Origin: Agathobacter rectalis ATCC 33656
Lineage (GTDB): Bacteria; Bacillota; Clostridia; Lachnospirales; Lachnospiraceae
DNA: 64,000 nucleotides
NCBI RefSeq assembly: GCF_000020605.1
Contig: NC_012781.1
Location: 434,001 to 498,000, forward strand
Direction of reading: 5' to 3'
Positions 27,006 to 36,576 of the stretch are shown piece by piece. Each line of letters starts with the position of its first letter. Position 1 is the stretch's first letter. Made by a program: the position numbers and the translations under genes. Under the pieces are notes generated by a model. It worked only from the letters and a program-made list of their open reading frames with translations, ran no database searches and was not told the DNA's origin.

Positions 27006-29399
27006 ATGCAGGAAATATACAGAGTAAAGACAAGTCCGGTGGCATTATCGGACAATATGATAATAGGTGAAAAATACAGGATTACAGTTCTGACAGAAGC
27101 CCTTGTCCGTCTGGAATACAGTGAAGATGGCGTATTCGAGGATAGGGCAACACAGACAGTATTGTTCAGGGATTTTCCAAAGACCGGCTATCATGTGGTG
27201 CGTAACGCTGATGGAATTGAGGTTCATACATCAATGCTGCACCTGATATATAATGAGAAGGAGTTCTCATCACACGGACTGAGTATACAGATTAAGGGAA
27301 ACCTGAGCGCATATCACAGCATCTGGCATTATGGCGAGAAGGTGCATGATTTGCAGGGTACAGCGCGTACACTTGATGACGTAAACGGAGAGGTTGAGCT
27401 TGGACACGGTGTCGTTTCACGCTTTGGATATTCAATTCTTGATGACAGTAAATCACAGATTTTACTTGACGATGGATGGATTGAGCCAAGAAAAAAAGGT
27501 GTGTCTGATTTGTATTTCTTTGGATACGGACATGATTATAAACAGGCGCTCAATGATTTTTACAGGCTTTGCGGCAAGACCCCGATGCTTCCGCGATATG
27601 CACTGGGAAACTGGTGGAGCAGATATTATAAATACTCAGAAGAAAGCTATATGGAGCTGATGGACAAATTCGATGAAAAGAACATCCCATTCACGGTAGC
27701 GGTAATAGATATGGACTGGCATCAGGTTGATGTGGACCCTAAATACGGAAGCGGCTGGACAGGATATACCTGGAACAAAAAGCTTTTCCCGGATCCGAAG
27801 CGCTTTCTTGGAAAGCTCCATGACAGAGGAATGCATACTACCCTGAACGTACACCCTGCGGATGGTGTGCAGGGCTGTGAAGAAATGTATGTTGATATGG
27901 CAAAGGAAATGGGCGTGGACTATGAAAAGGAGGACCCGGTTGTATGTGATCCGGCAAGCCCAAAGTTTATGGATGCATATTTTAAGTATCTTCATCATCC
28001 GAGAGAGGCTGAAGGTGTGGATTTCTGGTGGATTGACTGGCAGCAGGGCAGCAACTGCAAGGTTGAAGGATTGGATCCGCTATGGATTTTTAATCATTTT
28101 CATTATCTCGATAATAAAAGAGACGGCAGGCGTCCAATGACATTTTCGCGCTATGCAGGTCCGGGAAGCCATAGATATCCGATTGGATTTTCGGGAGATA
28201 CACATATTACATGGGAGTCGCTTAATTTTCAACCGTATTTTACAACGACAGCGACAAACATCGGATATGGATGGTGGAGCCATGATATTGGCGGACATAT
28301 GCTTGGCTACAAGGATGATGAGCTGACAGCCAGATGGACACAATATGGTATATTCTCTCCGATAATGCGTCTGCACAGCTCATGCAGCGAATTTAACGGC
28401 AAGGAGCCGTGGCGATTTAAAAAAGAGACTGAGGAAGCGATGGAGGCGGCGCTCAGACAGAGGCATTGTATGATTCCGTATCTGTATACCATGAACTATC
28501 GCAGCTATGCCGAGAATATGCCGCTGATTGAGCCTATGTATTATGAGTATCCTGAAAATGCAGAGGCTTATGAGGTAAAGAATCAGTATTTCTTTGGCAG
28601 CCAGCTTATGGTAGCACCTGTTACAACTCCACGTATTAAGGGACTTAATGTGGCAAAAACCAAAGTATGGTTCCCGGAGGGCATCTGGTATGATATCTAT
28701 ACAGGCATGCGCTATGATGGTGGAAGAATGCTGGAGGTTTACAGGGATTTGAGCAGCATACCTGTGTTTGCGAAGGCGGGAGGCATACTTGTGTGTGCAG
28801 ATGCTGATGAGCTTGATGCAAGATCTGTTATCAAAAATCCTGATGTATTATGTGTCAGGGTATTCCCGGAGGCTGATGGTGAGTTTGAGCTATACGAGGA
28901 TGACAATGAATCCTGCGGATATGTGGATGGCAGATGTGTGACCACAGCTATGAAATATTCTGCGGATAAAGATATGTTTGTCATTTCTCCGGCAGATGGA
29001 GATACATCATTAATACCTGACAACAGAACCTATAAGCTTGTCTTTGAAAGAAGAACCGAGACAGCAGCCGATAAGGTAAAGGTATCTGTGGATGGTAAAG
29101 AGGTATTGGCAAAGAATAAATATGATAAAGAAAACAGAAAGCTCATCGTTACTGTAAATGCATCGACAGCGAGCAAAATAAGCGTTGCAATATCGAAAGA
29201 CACAGTAGCGCTTGATAATCAAATCGAAAAAAGATGCTTTGATTTCCTGAATCAGGCAGAGATAGGCTTTGTGCTAAAGGATGAAATCTACGGTCTTATT
29301 ACATCGGGAAAGAAAACAACAGTGATTTTATCAGAGCTCAAGGCAAAGGAGCTTGATACAGAGCTGTATGGTGTATTGACAGAGATACTTACAGCCTGA
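27006..29399 (+). CDS. GH31 alpha-glucosidase-like glycoside hydrolase (DWQQG type)
   Basis: 797 residues, no signal peptide. N-terminal beta-sandwich, then the GH31 barrel starting near LCGKTPMLPRYALGNWWSRYYKY. The nucleophile is D344 in WWIDWQQG, differing from the WxDMNE of standard alpha-glucosidases; the acid/base is D398 in SGDTHITWESL. The last 100 or so residues (about 690-797) are an extra C-terminal part after the usual beta domains, ending in a small helical stretch rich in Lys/Glu. Cytoplasmic, so it acts on imported sugars. The changed nucleophile motif implies a linkage preference other than simple maltose hydrolysis, which I cannot name. GAGGGAG precedes the ATG by 7 bases. Confidence 0.85.
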   Translation: MQEIYRVKTSPVALSDNMIIGEKYRITVLTEALVRLEYSEDGVFEDRATQTVLFRDFPKTGYHVVRNADGIEVHTSMLHLIYNEKEFSSHGLSIQIKGNLSAYHSIWHYGEKVHDLQGTARTLDDVNGEVELGHGVVSRFGYSILDDSKSQILLDDGWIEPRKKGVSDLYFFGYGHDYKQALNDFYRLCGKTPMLPRYALGNWWSRYYKYSEESYMELMDKFDEKNIPFTVAVIDMDWHQVDVDPKYGSGWTGYTWNKKLFPDPKRFLGKLHDRGMHTTLNVHPADGVQGCEEMYVDMAKEMGVDYEKEDPVVCDPASPKFMDAYFKYLHHPREAEGVDFWWIDWQQGSNCKVEGLDPLWIFNHFHYLDNKRDGRRPMTFSRYAGPGSHRYPIGFSGDTHITWESLNFQPYFTTTATNIGYGWWSHDIGGHMLGYKDDELTARWTQYGIFSPIMRLHSSCSEFNGKEPWRFKKETEEAMEAALRQRHCMIPYLYTMNYRSYAENMPLIEPMYYEYPENAEAYEVKNQYFFGSQLMVAPVTTPRIKGLNVAKTKVWFPEGIWYDIYTGMRYDGGRMLEVYRDLSSIPVFAKAGGILVCADADELDARSVIKNPDVLCVRVFPEADGEFELYEDDNESCGYVDGRCVTTAMKYSADKDMFVISPADGDTSLIPDNRTYKLVFERRTETAADKVKVSVDGKEVLAKNKYDKENRKLIVTVNASTASKISVAISKDTVALDNQIEKRCFDFLNQAEIGFVLKDEIYGLITSGKKTTVILSELKAKELDTELYGVLTEILTA

Positions 29400-29403
29400 G
29401 GCA

Positions 29404-29444
29404 GTCACCGGTTATACTAGGTGTGACCGGTGACTTTCTTTGTT
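29404..29444 (+). terminator. Terminator after the first GH31 gene
   Basis: GTCACCGGT and ACCGGTGAC form a perfect 9-bp stem, loop of 13 bases, followed by TTTCTTTGTTG. It makes the second GH31 gene at least partly independent; that gene has about 90 bases of its own leader. Confidence 0.75.
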
Positions 29445-29540
29445 GTAAAAATTAAAAATGGATGATACTATTATAGTAAACGGAAGTATTTTTATAAGAA
29501 ACATCAGGAGAAACTATATAATTCAAGGGAGGATTATGCA

Positions 29541-31787
29541 ATGGGAAATTTATATAAGAACTGTAAAATACAGGACAACACAGCAGAGCTGATCTACGAG
29601 AACGGCAGTCTGTTTGTTACCATATTTGAAAACAACATAGTGCATGTTGCACAAAAACACGGCATCGAAAGTGTTGCAATAGAAGAGGACTTTATTCCGA
29701 AGGCTGCCACACCGGACGTGACCTGCAAGGATACGTCTGATGCCAAGGGGACCGCAGCAGAAGCCGGTGTAAGCGATGCAGCAGTTAAAGCAGTCATAAG
29801 TGCAAGGGATATTACTGTAAATGTAAAGGATAACGAGAAGCTTGATATTTATTACAAAGGGAAGCTTGTGCTTTCGGATTATGAAACAGCACGCAAAAAG
29901 AGTGAGAAGAATCCGTACGAGGATCTTGCCATCGCAGAGCTTGAGGGACATACTGTCGGAAAAGATGAAGAAAAAACTGACGCTGTTACCATCATCAAAA
30001 AGCTTGGAAAGGATGATGCTATTTACGGTCTGGGAGATAAGCCGGGATGCCTCAACAAGCGTGGATATTCATATGTAAACTGGAACACGGATGATCCTGC
30101 GCCACATGTGGACAGCTTCAAATCGCTGTACAAATCCATACCGTTTTTTATCGTGTTGGGCGATGAATATTGCTATGGAATTTTTGCGGATAATACCTAC
30201 AAGACAACCTTTGATTTCGGTTATGAAAACACAGATTACTATTTCGTCGAGCATGAGAAGGGCGAGCTGGACTACTATTTTATGCCGGGAAATGATATGG
30301 CAGAGGTGGTAGGACTTTATACATCACTGACAGGCACCACACCGCTTTATCAGAGATGGATATACGGCAGCCATCAAAGCCGCTGGGGCTATTACACACA
30401 GGATGAGGTACTTGATATAGCTGACAAATTCCGCGAACTTGATATCCCATGCGATGTGATACATATGGATATCGATTACATGAACGGCTACAGGGTATTC
30501 ACCTTTGATGACAAGAAATTCCCGGATGTAAAGGGCCTTTCAGAGAAGCTTGCTGACAGGGGTGTAAAGCTCATATCCATCATTGACCCGGGTGTGAAAA
30601 AGGATGAGGATTATTTCATGTACAAAGAGGGCATGGAGATGGATGCATTTGCACATGATACAGATGGCAGTGTATATGAAAATGCTGTCTGGCCGGGAAC
30701 ATCGGTATTTCCGGACTTCACAAAGCAAAGCGTCAGAAGCTGGTGGGGAGACAAGACCAAGATACTTCTCGAGCACGGTATCAGTGGCATATGGAATGAT
30801 ATGAATGAGCCTGCAAGCTTCAACGGACCACTGCCGGATGATGTGCAGTTTGAGTATGGAGCACATGAAAAGGTTCACAATATTTACGGACATTTTATGG
30901 CAAAAGCTACATATGAGGGACTTGCGAAAAATGATGGTGGAAAACGTCCGTTTGTACTTACAAGGGCTGCATATGCCGGAAGCCAGAAATACTGCGGTGG
31001 CTGGACCGGAGACAATCACAGCATCTGGGCGCATATAGCACTTTCGCTCGAGCAGGTCTGCAATCTGTCAGTCAGCGGACTTGCCATGTGTGGCAGCGAT
31101 ATAGGCGGTTTCGGAAGTGATACTACACCGGAGCTTCTTGTCAGATTTTATGAGGCAGCAGTATTTGTGCCGTTTTTCAGAAATCATTCAGCGATGGGAA
31201 CACGCAGACAGGAGCCTTGGCAGTTTGACGAGACTACGATAGATGCAGTCAGAAAGACAGTAAAGCTCAGATACAGATTTATCCCATATATCTATGATCT
31301 GGCACATGAGTGTGAGAAGACAGGAGCACCTATCGTGCGCCCGCTCGTATACGAGTATCATGCAGATAAGCATGTGAGAAATATTTCCGATGAATATATG
31401 CTCGGAAGCTTTGTACTGGTTGCACCTGTGATCGCACCGGGCAAGGAGGCAAGAGAGGTTTATCTGCCTGACGGCGACTGGTATGATTACTACACAGGCG
31501 AAAAATACAGTGGCGGCAGATATATTTTAGCAGATGCACCACTTGATAAAGTACCTGTCTTCATAAAAGCAGGAGCCATTATCCCTGTTGCAGACGGAGA
31601 AATTCGCTCTACAGAGGACATTACAGAGGATAAGATCAGCATACTGACATATCCGGGCAAGGGCAGCTTCGTGCATTATCAGGATGACAATGAGACGTTT
31701 GCATACAGAAACGGTGCGTACAATGCTGTTGAGTATACACTGGATGGGGATAAGCTCGAGAAGAAAGTGTTGCATAAGGGATTGTAA
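29541..31787 (+). CDS. GH31 alpha-glucosidase
   Basis: 748 residues, cytoplasmic. The signature GISGIWNDMNEPASF holds the nucleophile D420, and GGWTGDNHSIWAH holds the acid/base D491. Substrate-binding HMDIDYMNGYRVFTFD and PDFTKQSVRSWW are typical of the alpha-glucosidase subgroup of GH31. Residues about 65-100 carry an Ala/Lys-rich insertion (PDVTCKDTSDAKGTAAEAGVSDAAV, shown in part) not expected in the N-terminal sandwich. It releases glucose from the non-reducing end of imported alpha-glucosides. GGGAGGA precedes the ATG. Confidence 0.92.
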   Translation: MGNLYKNCKIQDNTAELIYENGSLFVTIFENNIVHVAQKHGIESVAIEEDFIPKAATPDVTCKDTSDAKGTAAEAGVSDAAVKAVISARDITVNVKDNEKLDIYYKGKLVLSDYETARKKSEKNPYEDLAIAELEGHTVGKDEEKTDAVTIIKKLGKDDAIYGLGDKPGCLNKRGYSYVNWNTDDPAPHVDSFKSLYKSIPFFIVLGDEYCYGIFADNTYKTTFDFGYENTDYYFVEHEKGELDYYFMPGNDMAEVVGLYTSLTGTTPLYQRWIYGSHQSRWGYYTQDEVLDIADKFRELDIPCDVIHMDIDYMNGYRVFTFDDKKFPDVKGLSEKLADRGVKLISIIDPGVKKDEDYFMYKEGMEMDAFAHDTDGSVYENAVWPGTSVFPDFTKQSVRSWWGDKTKILLEHGISGIWNDMNEPASFNGPLPDDVQFEYGAHEKVHNIYGHFMAKATYEGLAKNDGGKRPFVLTRAAYAGSQKYCGGWTGDNHSIWAHIALSLEQVCNLSVSGLAMCGSDIGGFGSDTTPELLVRFYEAAVFVPFFRNHSAMGTRRQEPWQFDETTIDAVRKTVKLRYRFIPYIYDLAHECEKTGAPIVRPLVYEYHADKHVRNISDEYMLGSFVLVAPVIAPGKEAREVYLPDGDWYDYYTGEKYSGGRYILADAPLDKVPVFIKAGAIIPVADGEIRSTEDITEDKISILTYPGKGSFVHYQDDNETFAYRNGAYNAVEYTLDGDKLEKKVLHKGL

Positions 31788-31805
31788 AAATACATAACCT
31801 TAAAT

Positions 31806-32561
31806 TTAAAATTCAATATCAACCTCAACAGGGCAGTGGTCTGAACCGAGCACATCGGTATGGATTGCTGCCTTTTTAAGCTTATCATTGATGCGCTTTG
31901 ATGTGATAAAGTAGTCGATACGCCAGCCTGCGTTCTTCTCGCGAGCCTTAAAACGGTATGACCACCAGGAATATATACCCTCGGCATCTGGATAAAAATA
32001 TCTGAAGGTATCGGTAAAGCCGGAACCTAAAAGCTCCGTCATTTTAGCACGTTCCTCATCTGAAAAACCTGCATTCTTGCGGTTTGTTTTTGGATTTTTC
32101 AGGTCGATTTCATTGTGTGCGACGTTCAGATCACCACACAGTACGACAGGCTTTTTGGCATCGAGTGTTTTAAGATATTCTCTGAAATCATCCTCCCACT
32201 GCATACGGTACGGCAGCCTTTTCAGCTCATTCTGTGAGTTTGGTGTATAGCAGGTTACGAGATAGAAATTGTCATATTCGAGTGTGATGACACGTCCTTC
32301 CTTATCATGCTCCTCAATGCCTATGCCGTAAGACACAGATAATGGCTCATTTTTTGCGAAAATGGCTGTGCCGGAATAGCCTTTTTTCTCGGCATAATTC
32401 CAGTACTGGTGATAGCCCGGCAGGTCAAGGTCAATCTGTCCCGCCTGTAGCTTGGACTCCTGTATACAAAAGAAATCCGCATCTATACTGTTAAAAAAAT
32501 CAAGGAAACCTTTCTGGACGCATGCGCGCAGTCCATTTACATTCCACGATATAAATTTCAT
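31806..32561 (-). CDS. xth: Exodeoxyribonuclease III (AP endonuclease)
   Basis: 251 residues. Begins [19 protein letters not shown] with the metal-binding Asn, then IQESKLQ (catalytic Glu), [17 protein letters not shown] (Asp/Asn of the active site) and ends [13 protein letters not shown] with the SDH motif. Repairs abasic sites in DNA. TGGAGG lies 9 bases before the ATG. It is convergent with the second GH31 gene, with only 18 bases between stops. Confidence 0.96.
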   Translation of the reverse strand: MKFISWNVNGLRACVQKGFLDFFNSIDADFFCIQESKLQAGQIDLDLPGYHQYWNYAEKKGYSGTAIFAKNEPLSVSYGIGIEEHDKEGRVITLEYDNFYLVTCYTPNSQNELKRLPYRMQWEDDFREYLKTLDAKKPVVLCGDLNVAHNEIDLKNPKTNRKNAGFSDEERAKMTELLGSGFTDTFRYFYPDAEGIYSWWSYRFKAREKNAGWRIDYFITSKRINDKLKKAAIHTDVLGSDHCPVEVDIEF

Positions 32562-32617
32562 GTCTTAGTCCTCCATATAAGTGTGTGTATTAAAATCATA
32601 TTTAAAAAGTATTCTTC

Positions 32618-33946
32618 TTACAAAAACGAAATCATATAAGCAGGCAGACAGAGTATGTCTTTGTCTTTTGAGAAATCCTTTGTATATACGAGATATTTTT
32701 GAAGAATACGGTTTGAAAATTTTATTGAAAATTCATCCAGTGACTTATGGGTTTTATAGCCACTGGATTTTACTTCAATAGGGCAAACCTTATTTTTTTT
32801 GGCAATAAGAAAATCTATTTCGTAATTATGGCGTGAACTTTCATTAAAAAAAGTATAGTAAAATAATTCGTTGCCATTACACGTTAAAAGCTGTGCAACT
32901 ACATTTTCGTAAAGATAGCCTAGATTAGTTCCTAGCTTGTCATTTAACAATTTTTCATAAATTATGTTTTCTGTGAAATCTTTGTCTTTAAACATCAATG
33001 TAGTAAACAGCCCGGTATCGCATAAAAATAGTTTAAACCGGGTTAAGTCTTTGTTGGTTGACATACCGGCACTTGGGTCATTTGCATGGTATGATACCAA
33101 AACAGTTTTTGAGTCTTTTAACTCTGCAATCAGTTCCAGTGTATTATCGGCGCGATTGTTTGTCAGTACGCTTGATACCTGATATCGTGAAGCATTTTTG
33201 TTTAGCTGCGCAGGAATTGCATCAAAAAGCATAGATATTTTTCCAGTAGCATCTATTTTTTTGAAATCATCTTCATAAAGATTCAGAATATCACGCTTCA
33301 CGTCATCAACCTTACGGAAGTTATTGGTTTTGATATATTCATCAACTGCCTGCGGCATTCCCCCGACAAGCATATAAAGACGGAAATCACGCATCAATTT
33401 ACGATTAATCTCTTCTCCGAAGGGTTTTTGAGAATCGAATAGCTTATGGATTAGGGGGATAGTTGTTTCATCATTCAAAGCCCATAAAAATTCTTCATAA
33501 TCCATAGGATACATGTTTAGCTTTCTCTCTTCGCTTGGAATAAGTATATCCTGTACGTTTTTTTTGATAGAAATCAGAGAACCGGTTTCTATATAATCAT
33601 ATCGGTGATCTTTTACAAGTGATTTGATAGCCTGTCTTGCGCGGGGGCATAATTGTACTTCGTCAAAAATAATCAAAGACTCTCTCTCATAGAGATCGAC
33701 TTTGTATTGGAGCTGCAACTGCAAAAACAGATAATTCAGATCTGAAATATCCTCAAACAGTTCACGTATATTTTTTGAGACGATTGAGAAATCAATGATT
33801 ATATAACTTTTGTATTCATTTCGTCCAAATGACTCTACGATGGTTGACTTGCCTATACGACGGGCTCCTTCGATTAAGAGTGCTGTTTTACCATCGGAAT
33901 CCTTTTTCCATTGCAATAATTTATCATATATTTTTCGCTTAAACAT
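32618..33946 (-). CDS. AAA-family ATPase with DUF4143-type nuclease-like C-terminus
   Basis: 442 residues. N-terminal P-loop EGARRIGKSTIVESF (about 24-38), Walker B-like LIIFDEVQLCPRARQAIK and sensor ETGSLISIKK, the AAA_14 layout. The C-terminal half is DUF4143 with HNYEIDFLIAKKNKVCPIEVKSS, an E-D-ExK pattern shared with PD-(D/E)XK nucleases. This belongs to the same broad group as the ATPase at 18481 but is not a close copy. Function unknown. Its start codon (AGGAG 5 bases upstream) directly abuts a four-copy 33-base tandem repeat. Confidence 0.85.
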   Translation of the reverse strand: MFKRKIYDKLLQWKKDSDGKTALLIEGARRIGKSTIVESFGRNEYKSYIIIDFSIVSKNIRELFEDISDLNYLFLQLQLQYKVDLYERESLIIFDEVQLCPRARQAIKSLVKDHRYDYIETGSLISIKKNVQDILIPSEERKLNMYPMDYEEFLWALNDETTIPLIHKLFDSQKPFGEEINRKLMRDFRLYMLVGGMPQAVDEYIKTNNFRKVDDVKRDILNLYEDDFKKIDATGKISMLFDAIPAQLNKNASRYQVSSVLTNNRADNTLELIAELKDSKTVLVSYHANDPSAGMSTNKDLTRFKLFLCDTGLFTTLMFKDKDFTENIIYEKLLNDKLGTNLGYLYENVVAQLLTCNGNELFYYTFFNESSRHNYEIDFLIAKKNKVCPIEVKSSGYKTHKSLDEFSIKFSNRILQKYLVYTKDFSKDKDILCLPAYMISFL

Positions 33947-33948
33947 GA

Positions 33949-34088
33949 CATTCTCCTAATAAAATTACAAAATCGCATTTTTTATTTTGATGTTTTACTA
34001 CAAAATCGCATTTTTTATTTCGACGATTTACCACAAAATCGCATTTTCTTTTTTGCTATTTTACCACAAAATCGCATTTTTTAAAAGA
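33949..34088 (-). repeat. Four 33-base tandem repeats upstream of the AAA ATPase
   Basis: In gene orientation the unit begins AAAATGCGATTTTGT and continues GTAAAA plus an AT-rich spacer. The shared CAAAATCGCATTTT starts at 33968, 34001, 34034 and 34067 on the + strand, exactly 33 bases apart. The core of 14 bases is identical in all four; spacers drift. The copy closest to the gene merges with the ribosome-binding site. Confidence 0.85.
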
Positions 34089-34292
34089 GGTTTGAATCTG
34101 CAGATTACACTTTTTATATAAAATCGTTACTGTTCACACCGAACAGTGTGACCAGCAACATAAAATACGTATAATAGAGGAAGAAAATACGCAAGATAAT
34201 ACGTAAGAAAATATGCAAGATAAAGTCGGTTCATAAGCTGCACCAAGCTGGTGCAGAAATCAGAAATATGTGAAAATATGACATAAATATAA
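34089..34292. other. Intergenic stretch without recognisable gene
   Basis: AT-rich, between the tandem repeats and the terminator-like hairpin at 34293. Contains short inverted pieces (CACACCGAACAGTGTG near 34137; AAGCTGCACCAAGCTGGTGCAG near 34237), but nothing I can assign. Confidence 0.3.
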
Positions 34293-34349
34293 TAAATCCG
34301 CTACACTATATCATATGATTACGCACATGATATAATGCAGCGGATTTTA
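34293..34349 (-). terminator. Terminator-like hairpin after the second MATE gene
   Basis: AAATCCGCT...ATATCATATG pairs with CATGATATA...AGCGGATTT with small bulges. On the - strand, the MATE gene direction, it is followed by ATTATATTTAT, a weak U-rich tail. The outer ATCCGCT/AGCGGAT resembles the hairpin at 45753. Confidence 0.55.
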
Positions 34350-34382
34350 TTGTTGATTATTTTAAAGCTCAAGTAAAATTTT

Positions 34383-35780
34383 TTATAGCACATCGCTTCC
34401 ATCAGGAATCTTTGAGATAATAGTTCTGTTAATCCTGATTAAGAATAATGTCGAAACAGTAAAGGATATCACCTCTGCTATAGGGAAAGCCCACCATACA
34501 GCGTGAAGTCCACCAAGCTTTGAAAGGATGTATGCTGCCGGAATTAAAACCACAAGCTGACGCATGATTGATACGATCATGGAAAAGACCGCCTTTCCCA
34601 AAGCCTGGAATACGGTGCCGACGATAATACAAAACCATGCGATGAGGAAATGCACTCCGATTATTCTGAGCGCCGGAACACCGATTTTGAGCATATCGTC
34701 AGAGGCGCTGAACATTCCAAGAAGCACATGTGGTATGAACTCAAAGCAGGCAAAGCCAACGAAGAGCAGACAGAATGCTGTTATCAGGCTGACCTTTATT
34801 GTTTTAACCATACGCTTTCTGTTCTGAGCACCGTAGTTGAATGCGATGATAGGTGTGATTCCGTTGTTCAGTCCGAATACAGGCATAAAGAAGAAGCTCT
34901 GCAGCTTGAAATAAACACCGAAAACAGCAGCGGCAGTCGATGAAAAGCCGATAAGTATTCTGTTCATGGCATATGTCATTATAGAGCCTATAGACTGCAT
35001 GATGATTGACGGAATACCGATAGCATAAATGGTTCCCATGATTTTGAAATCCGGGCTGTAGCCCTTGAAGCTCAGGCTGATTTCATGATTGAATTTGTGG
35101 TTGCAGACAAAGGCAACAACGGCGGCTACGCACTGTCCCACAACGGTTGCCACGGCTGCACCGGTAGCACCGAGCTTAGGGAAGCCAAGCAGTCCAAAGA
35201 TCATGATAGGATCCAGAATGATATTTGTGATGGCACCGCAAAGCTGTGAGGTCATGCTGAAAATAGTTCTTCCTGTCGAGGTAAGCACCCTCTCAAAAAA
35301 GATTTCCGCAAAAATACCAAATGAAAAAATCATAACAGTACTCAGGTAGCTCACACCCATATCCATGATTTCGATATCAGCATTTCCAATCTGACTCATG
35401 TAAAAAGGCTTTACGATTGTAAGTCCGAGAATCAGAAATATTACATAGCTGAATGCATATAGTACGGCACCGTTGATGCCGATTTTGTTGGCCTCGTCGT
35501 ATTTATGGGCGCCGAGTGACTTTGACAGCAGCGCGTTTACACCTACACCGGTACCGGTTGCGACAGCGATGATGAGTGTCTGCAAAGGGAAGGCAAGTGA
35601 AACTGCTGTGAGTGCGTTTTCGGACAGCTTTGCAACGAAAATACTGTCCACGATGTTGTATAAAGCCTGTACGAGCATGGAAATCATCATAGGCAAAGAC
35701 ATGTTAAATACAAGTCTGCCGATAGGCATGGTTCCCATCTTGTTCTCTGTTACAGGGGCTGAATTTGTTTCCTGACTCAT
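34383..35780 (-). CDS. MATE-family efflux transporter
   Basis: 465 residues with about 12 hydrophobic segments. Begins with a polar tail then MGTMPIGRLVFNMSLPMMISMLVQALYNIVDSIFVAKLSENALTAVSLAFP, the DinF/NorM-like signature of clostridial MATE proteins. Only distantly like the MATE pump at 21077. Substrate unknown. AGGAGGAATT precedes the ATG. Confidence 0.92.
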   Translation of the reverse strand: MSQETNSAPVTENKMGTMPIGRLVFNMSLPMMISMLVQALYNIVDSIFVAKLSENALTAVSLAFPLQTLIIAVATGTGVGVNALLSKSLGAHKYDEANKIGINGAVLYAFSYVIFLILGLTIVKPFYMSQIGNADIEIMDMGVSYLSTVMIFSFGIFAEIFFERVLTSTGRTIFSMTSQLCGAITNIILDPIMIFGLLGFPKLGATGAAVATVVGQCVAAVVAFVCNHKFNHEISLSFKGYSPDFKIMGTIYAIGIPSIIMQSIGSIMTYAMNRILIGFSSTAAAVFGVYFKLQSFFFMPVFGLNNGITPIIAFNYGAQNRKRMVKTIKVSLITAFCLLFVGFACFEFIPHVLLGMFSASDDMLKIGVPALRIIGVHFLIAWFCIIVGTVFQALGKAVFSMIVSIMRQLVVLIPAAYILSKLGGLHAVWWAFPIAEVISFTVSTLFLIRINRTIISKIPDGSDVL

Positions 35781-36033
35781 AATTCCTCCTATTGTAAATG
35801 ATTGTTAATTTAAAACTCCTACATTATATATGTACGAAGCTTTAGTTATTAAAATTAAAATCACCGGTAGATTAGCCGGTGTTTAAAATGTGCAACAAAG
35901 CGCCAATTACATATAATACCATGACTGCAGGATACTTTCAAGGTATTATATAACTGTTAAATCATATCATAATAGTTAATGAAAAAATGCCTCAAAAAGT
36001 ATAGCATTGCAGGGTATAAATTACGATAACCGC

Positions 36034-36094
36034 TTGACAAAATGACAGAGAGATATATAATTAGTTCAAAAATGAATAATTCAAAAATGTATAA
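36034..36094 (+). promoter_or_regulatory. marR promoter and 15-base tandem operator-like repeat
   Basis: TTGACA (36034-36039), 16-base spacer, TATAAT (36056-36061): near-consensus. Immediately downstream TTCAAAAATGAATAA (36065) is followed by TTCAAAAATGTATAA (36080), two copies in exact register. Position over the transcription start fits autorepression by the MarR protein encoded next. The remainder of 35781-36033 is AT-rich and shows only a small ACCGG/CCGGT hairpin near 35863. Confidence 0.65.
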
Positions 36095-36135
36095 CGAAGC
36101 AGCAAAATAGGAAAAGAAAAGAAGGAATATCACAT

Positions 36136-36576
36136 ATGAAATTTAACTTTGAGTTTGCAGAGAAGATTTCGCGAACCTACAGCGATGAGTGCAGACCACT
36201 GTGCCATGAGCTGAAGCTTCCGCAGACAGCCTTTGATATACTCATGTTTCTGGCGAACAATCCGGAATATAAGACGGCAAGGGATATAGTTGAAATAAGA
36301 AAAATCAAGGCAAATCTTGTGTCTGTAAATGTTGATAAGCTTGTGAATGAAGGCTATCTGGAGAGAAAACCTGTGGAAAATGATAGGAGGAAGACGGAGC
36401 TTGTCTGTACAAAAAAGGCCGGGACTGTCATTGAAAGAGGAAGGCGTATACAGCAGCAGTTTACAGCAAATCTGTTTGCAGGGATAGATGAGGAGCAGAA
36501 AAAGCAGCTGACGATTGTTATGGAACAGCTTGAGAATAATATGGATGAAATAATCAGGAGGAAATCACACAAATGA
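36136..36576 (+). CDS. MarR-family transcriptional regulator
   Basis: 146 residues with a central winged helix: TAFDILMFLANNPEYKTARDIVEIRKIKANLVSVNVDKLVNEGYLERKPVENDRRKTELVCT, including the wing motif ENDRRK. Forms dimers and commonly represses its own operon. Overlaps the TSUP transporter gene by 4 bases (ATGA), so it probably controls that export function. GAAGGAAT precedes the ATG. Confidence 0.9.
   Translation: MKFNFEFAEKISRTYSDECRPLCHELKLPQTAFDILMFLANNPEYKTARDIVEIRKIKANLVSVNVDKLVNEGYLERKPVENDRRKTELVCTKKAGTVIERGRRIQQQFTANLFAGIDEEQKKQLTIVMEQLENNMDEIIRRKSHK

Noticed and set aside
33949-34088. CRISPR array
   Set aside because: Only four units with a 14-base invariant core and related, AT-rich spacers; no cas genes; the array abuts a ribosome-binding site.
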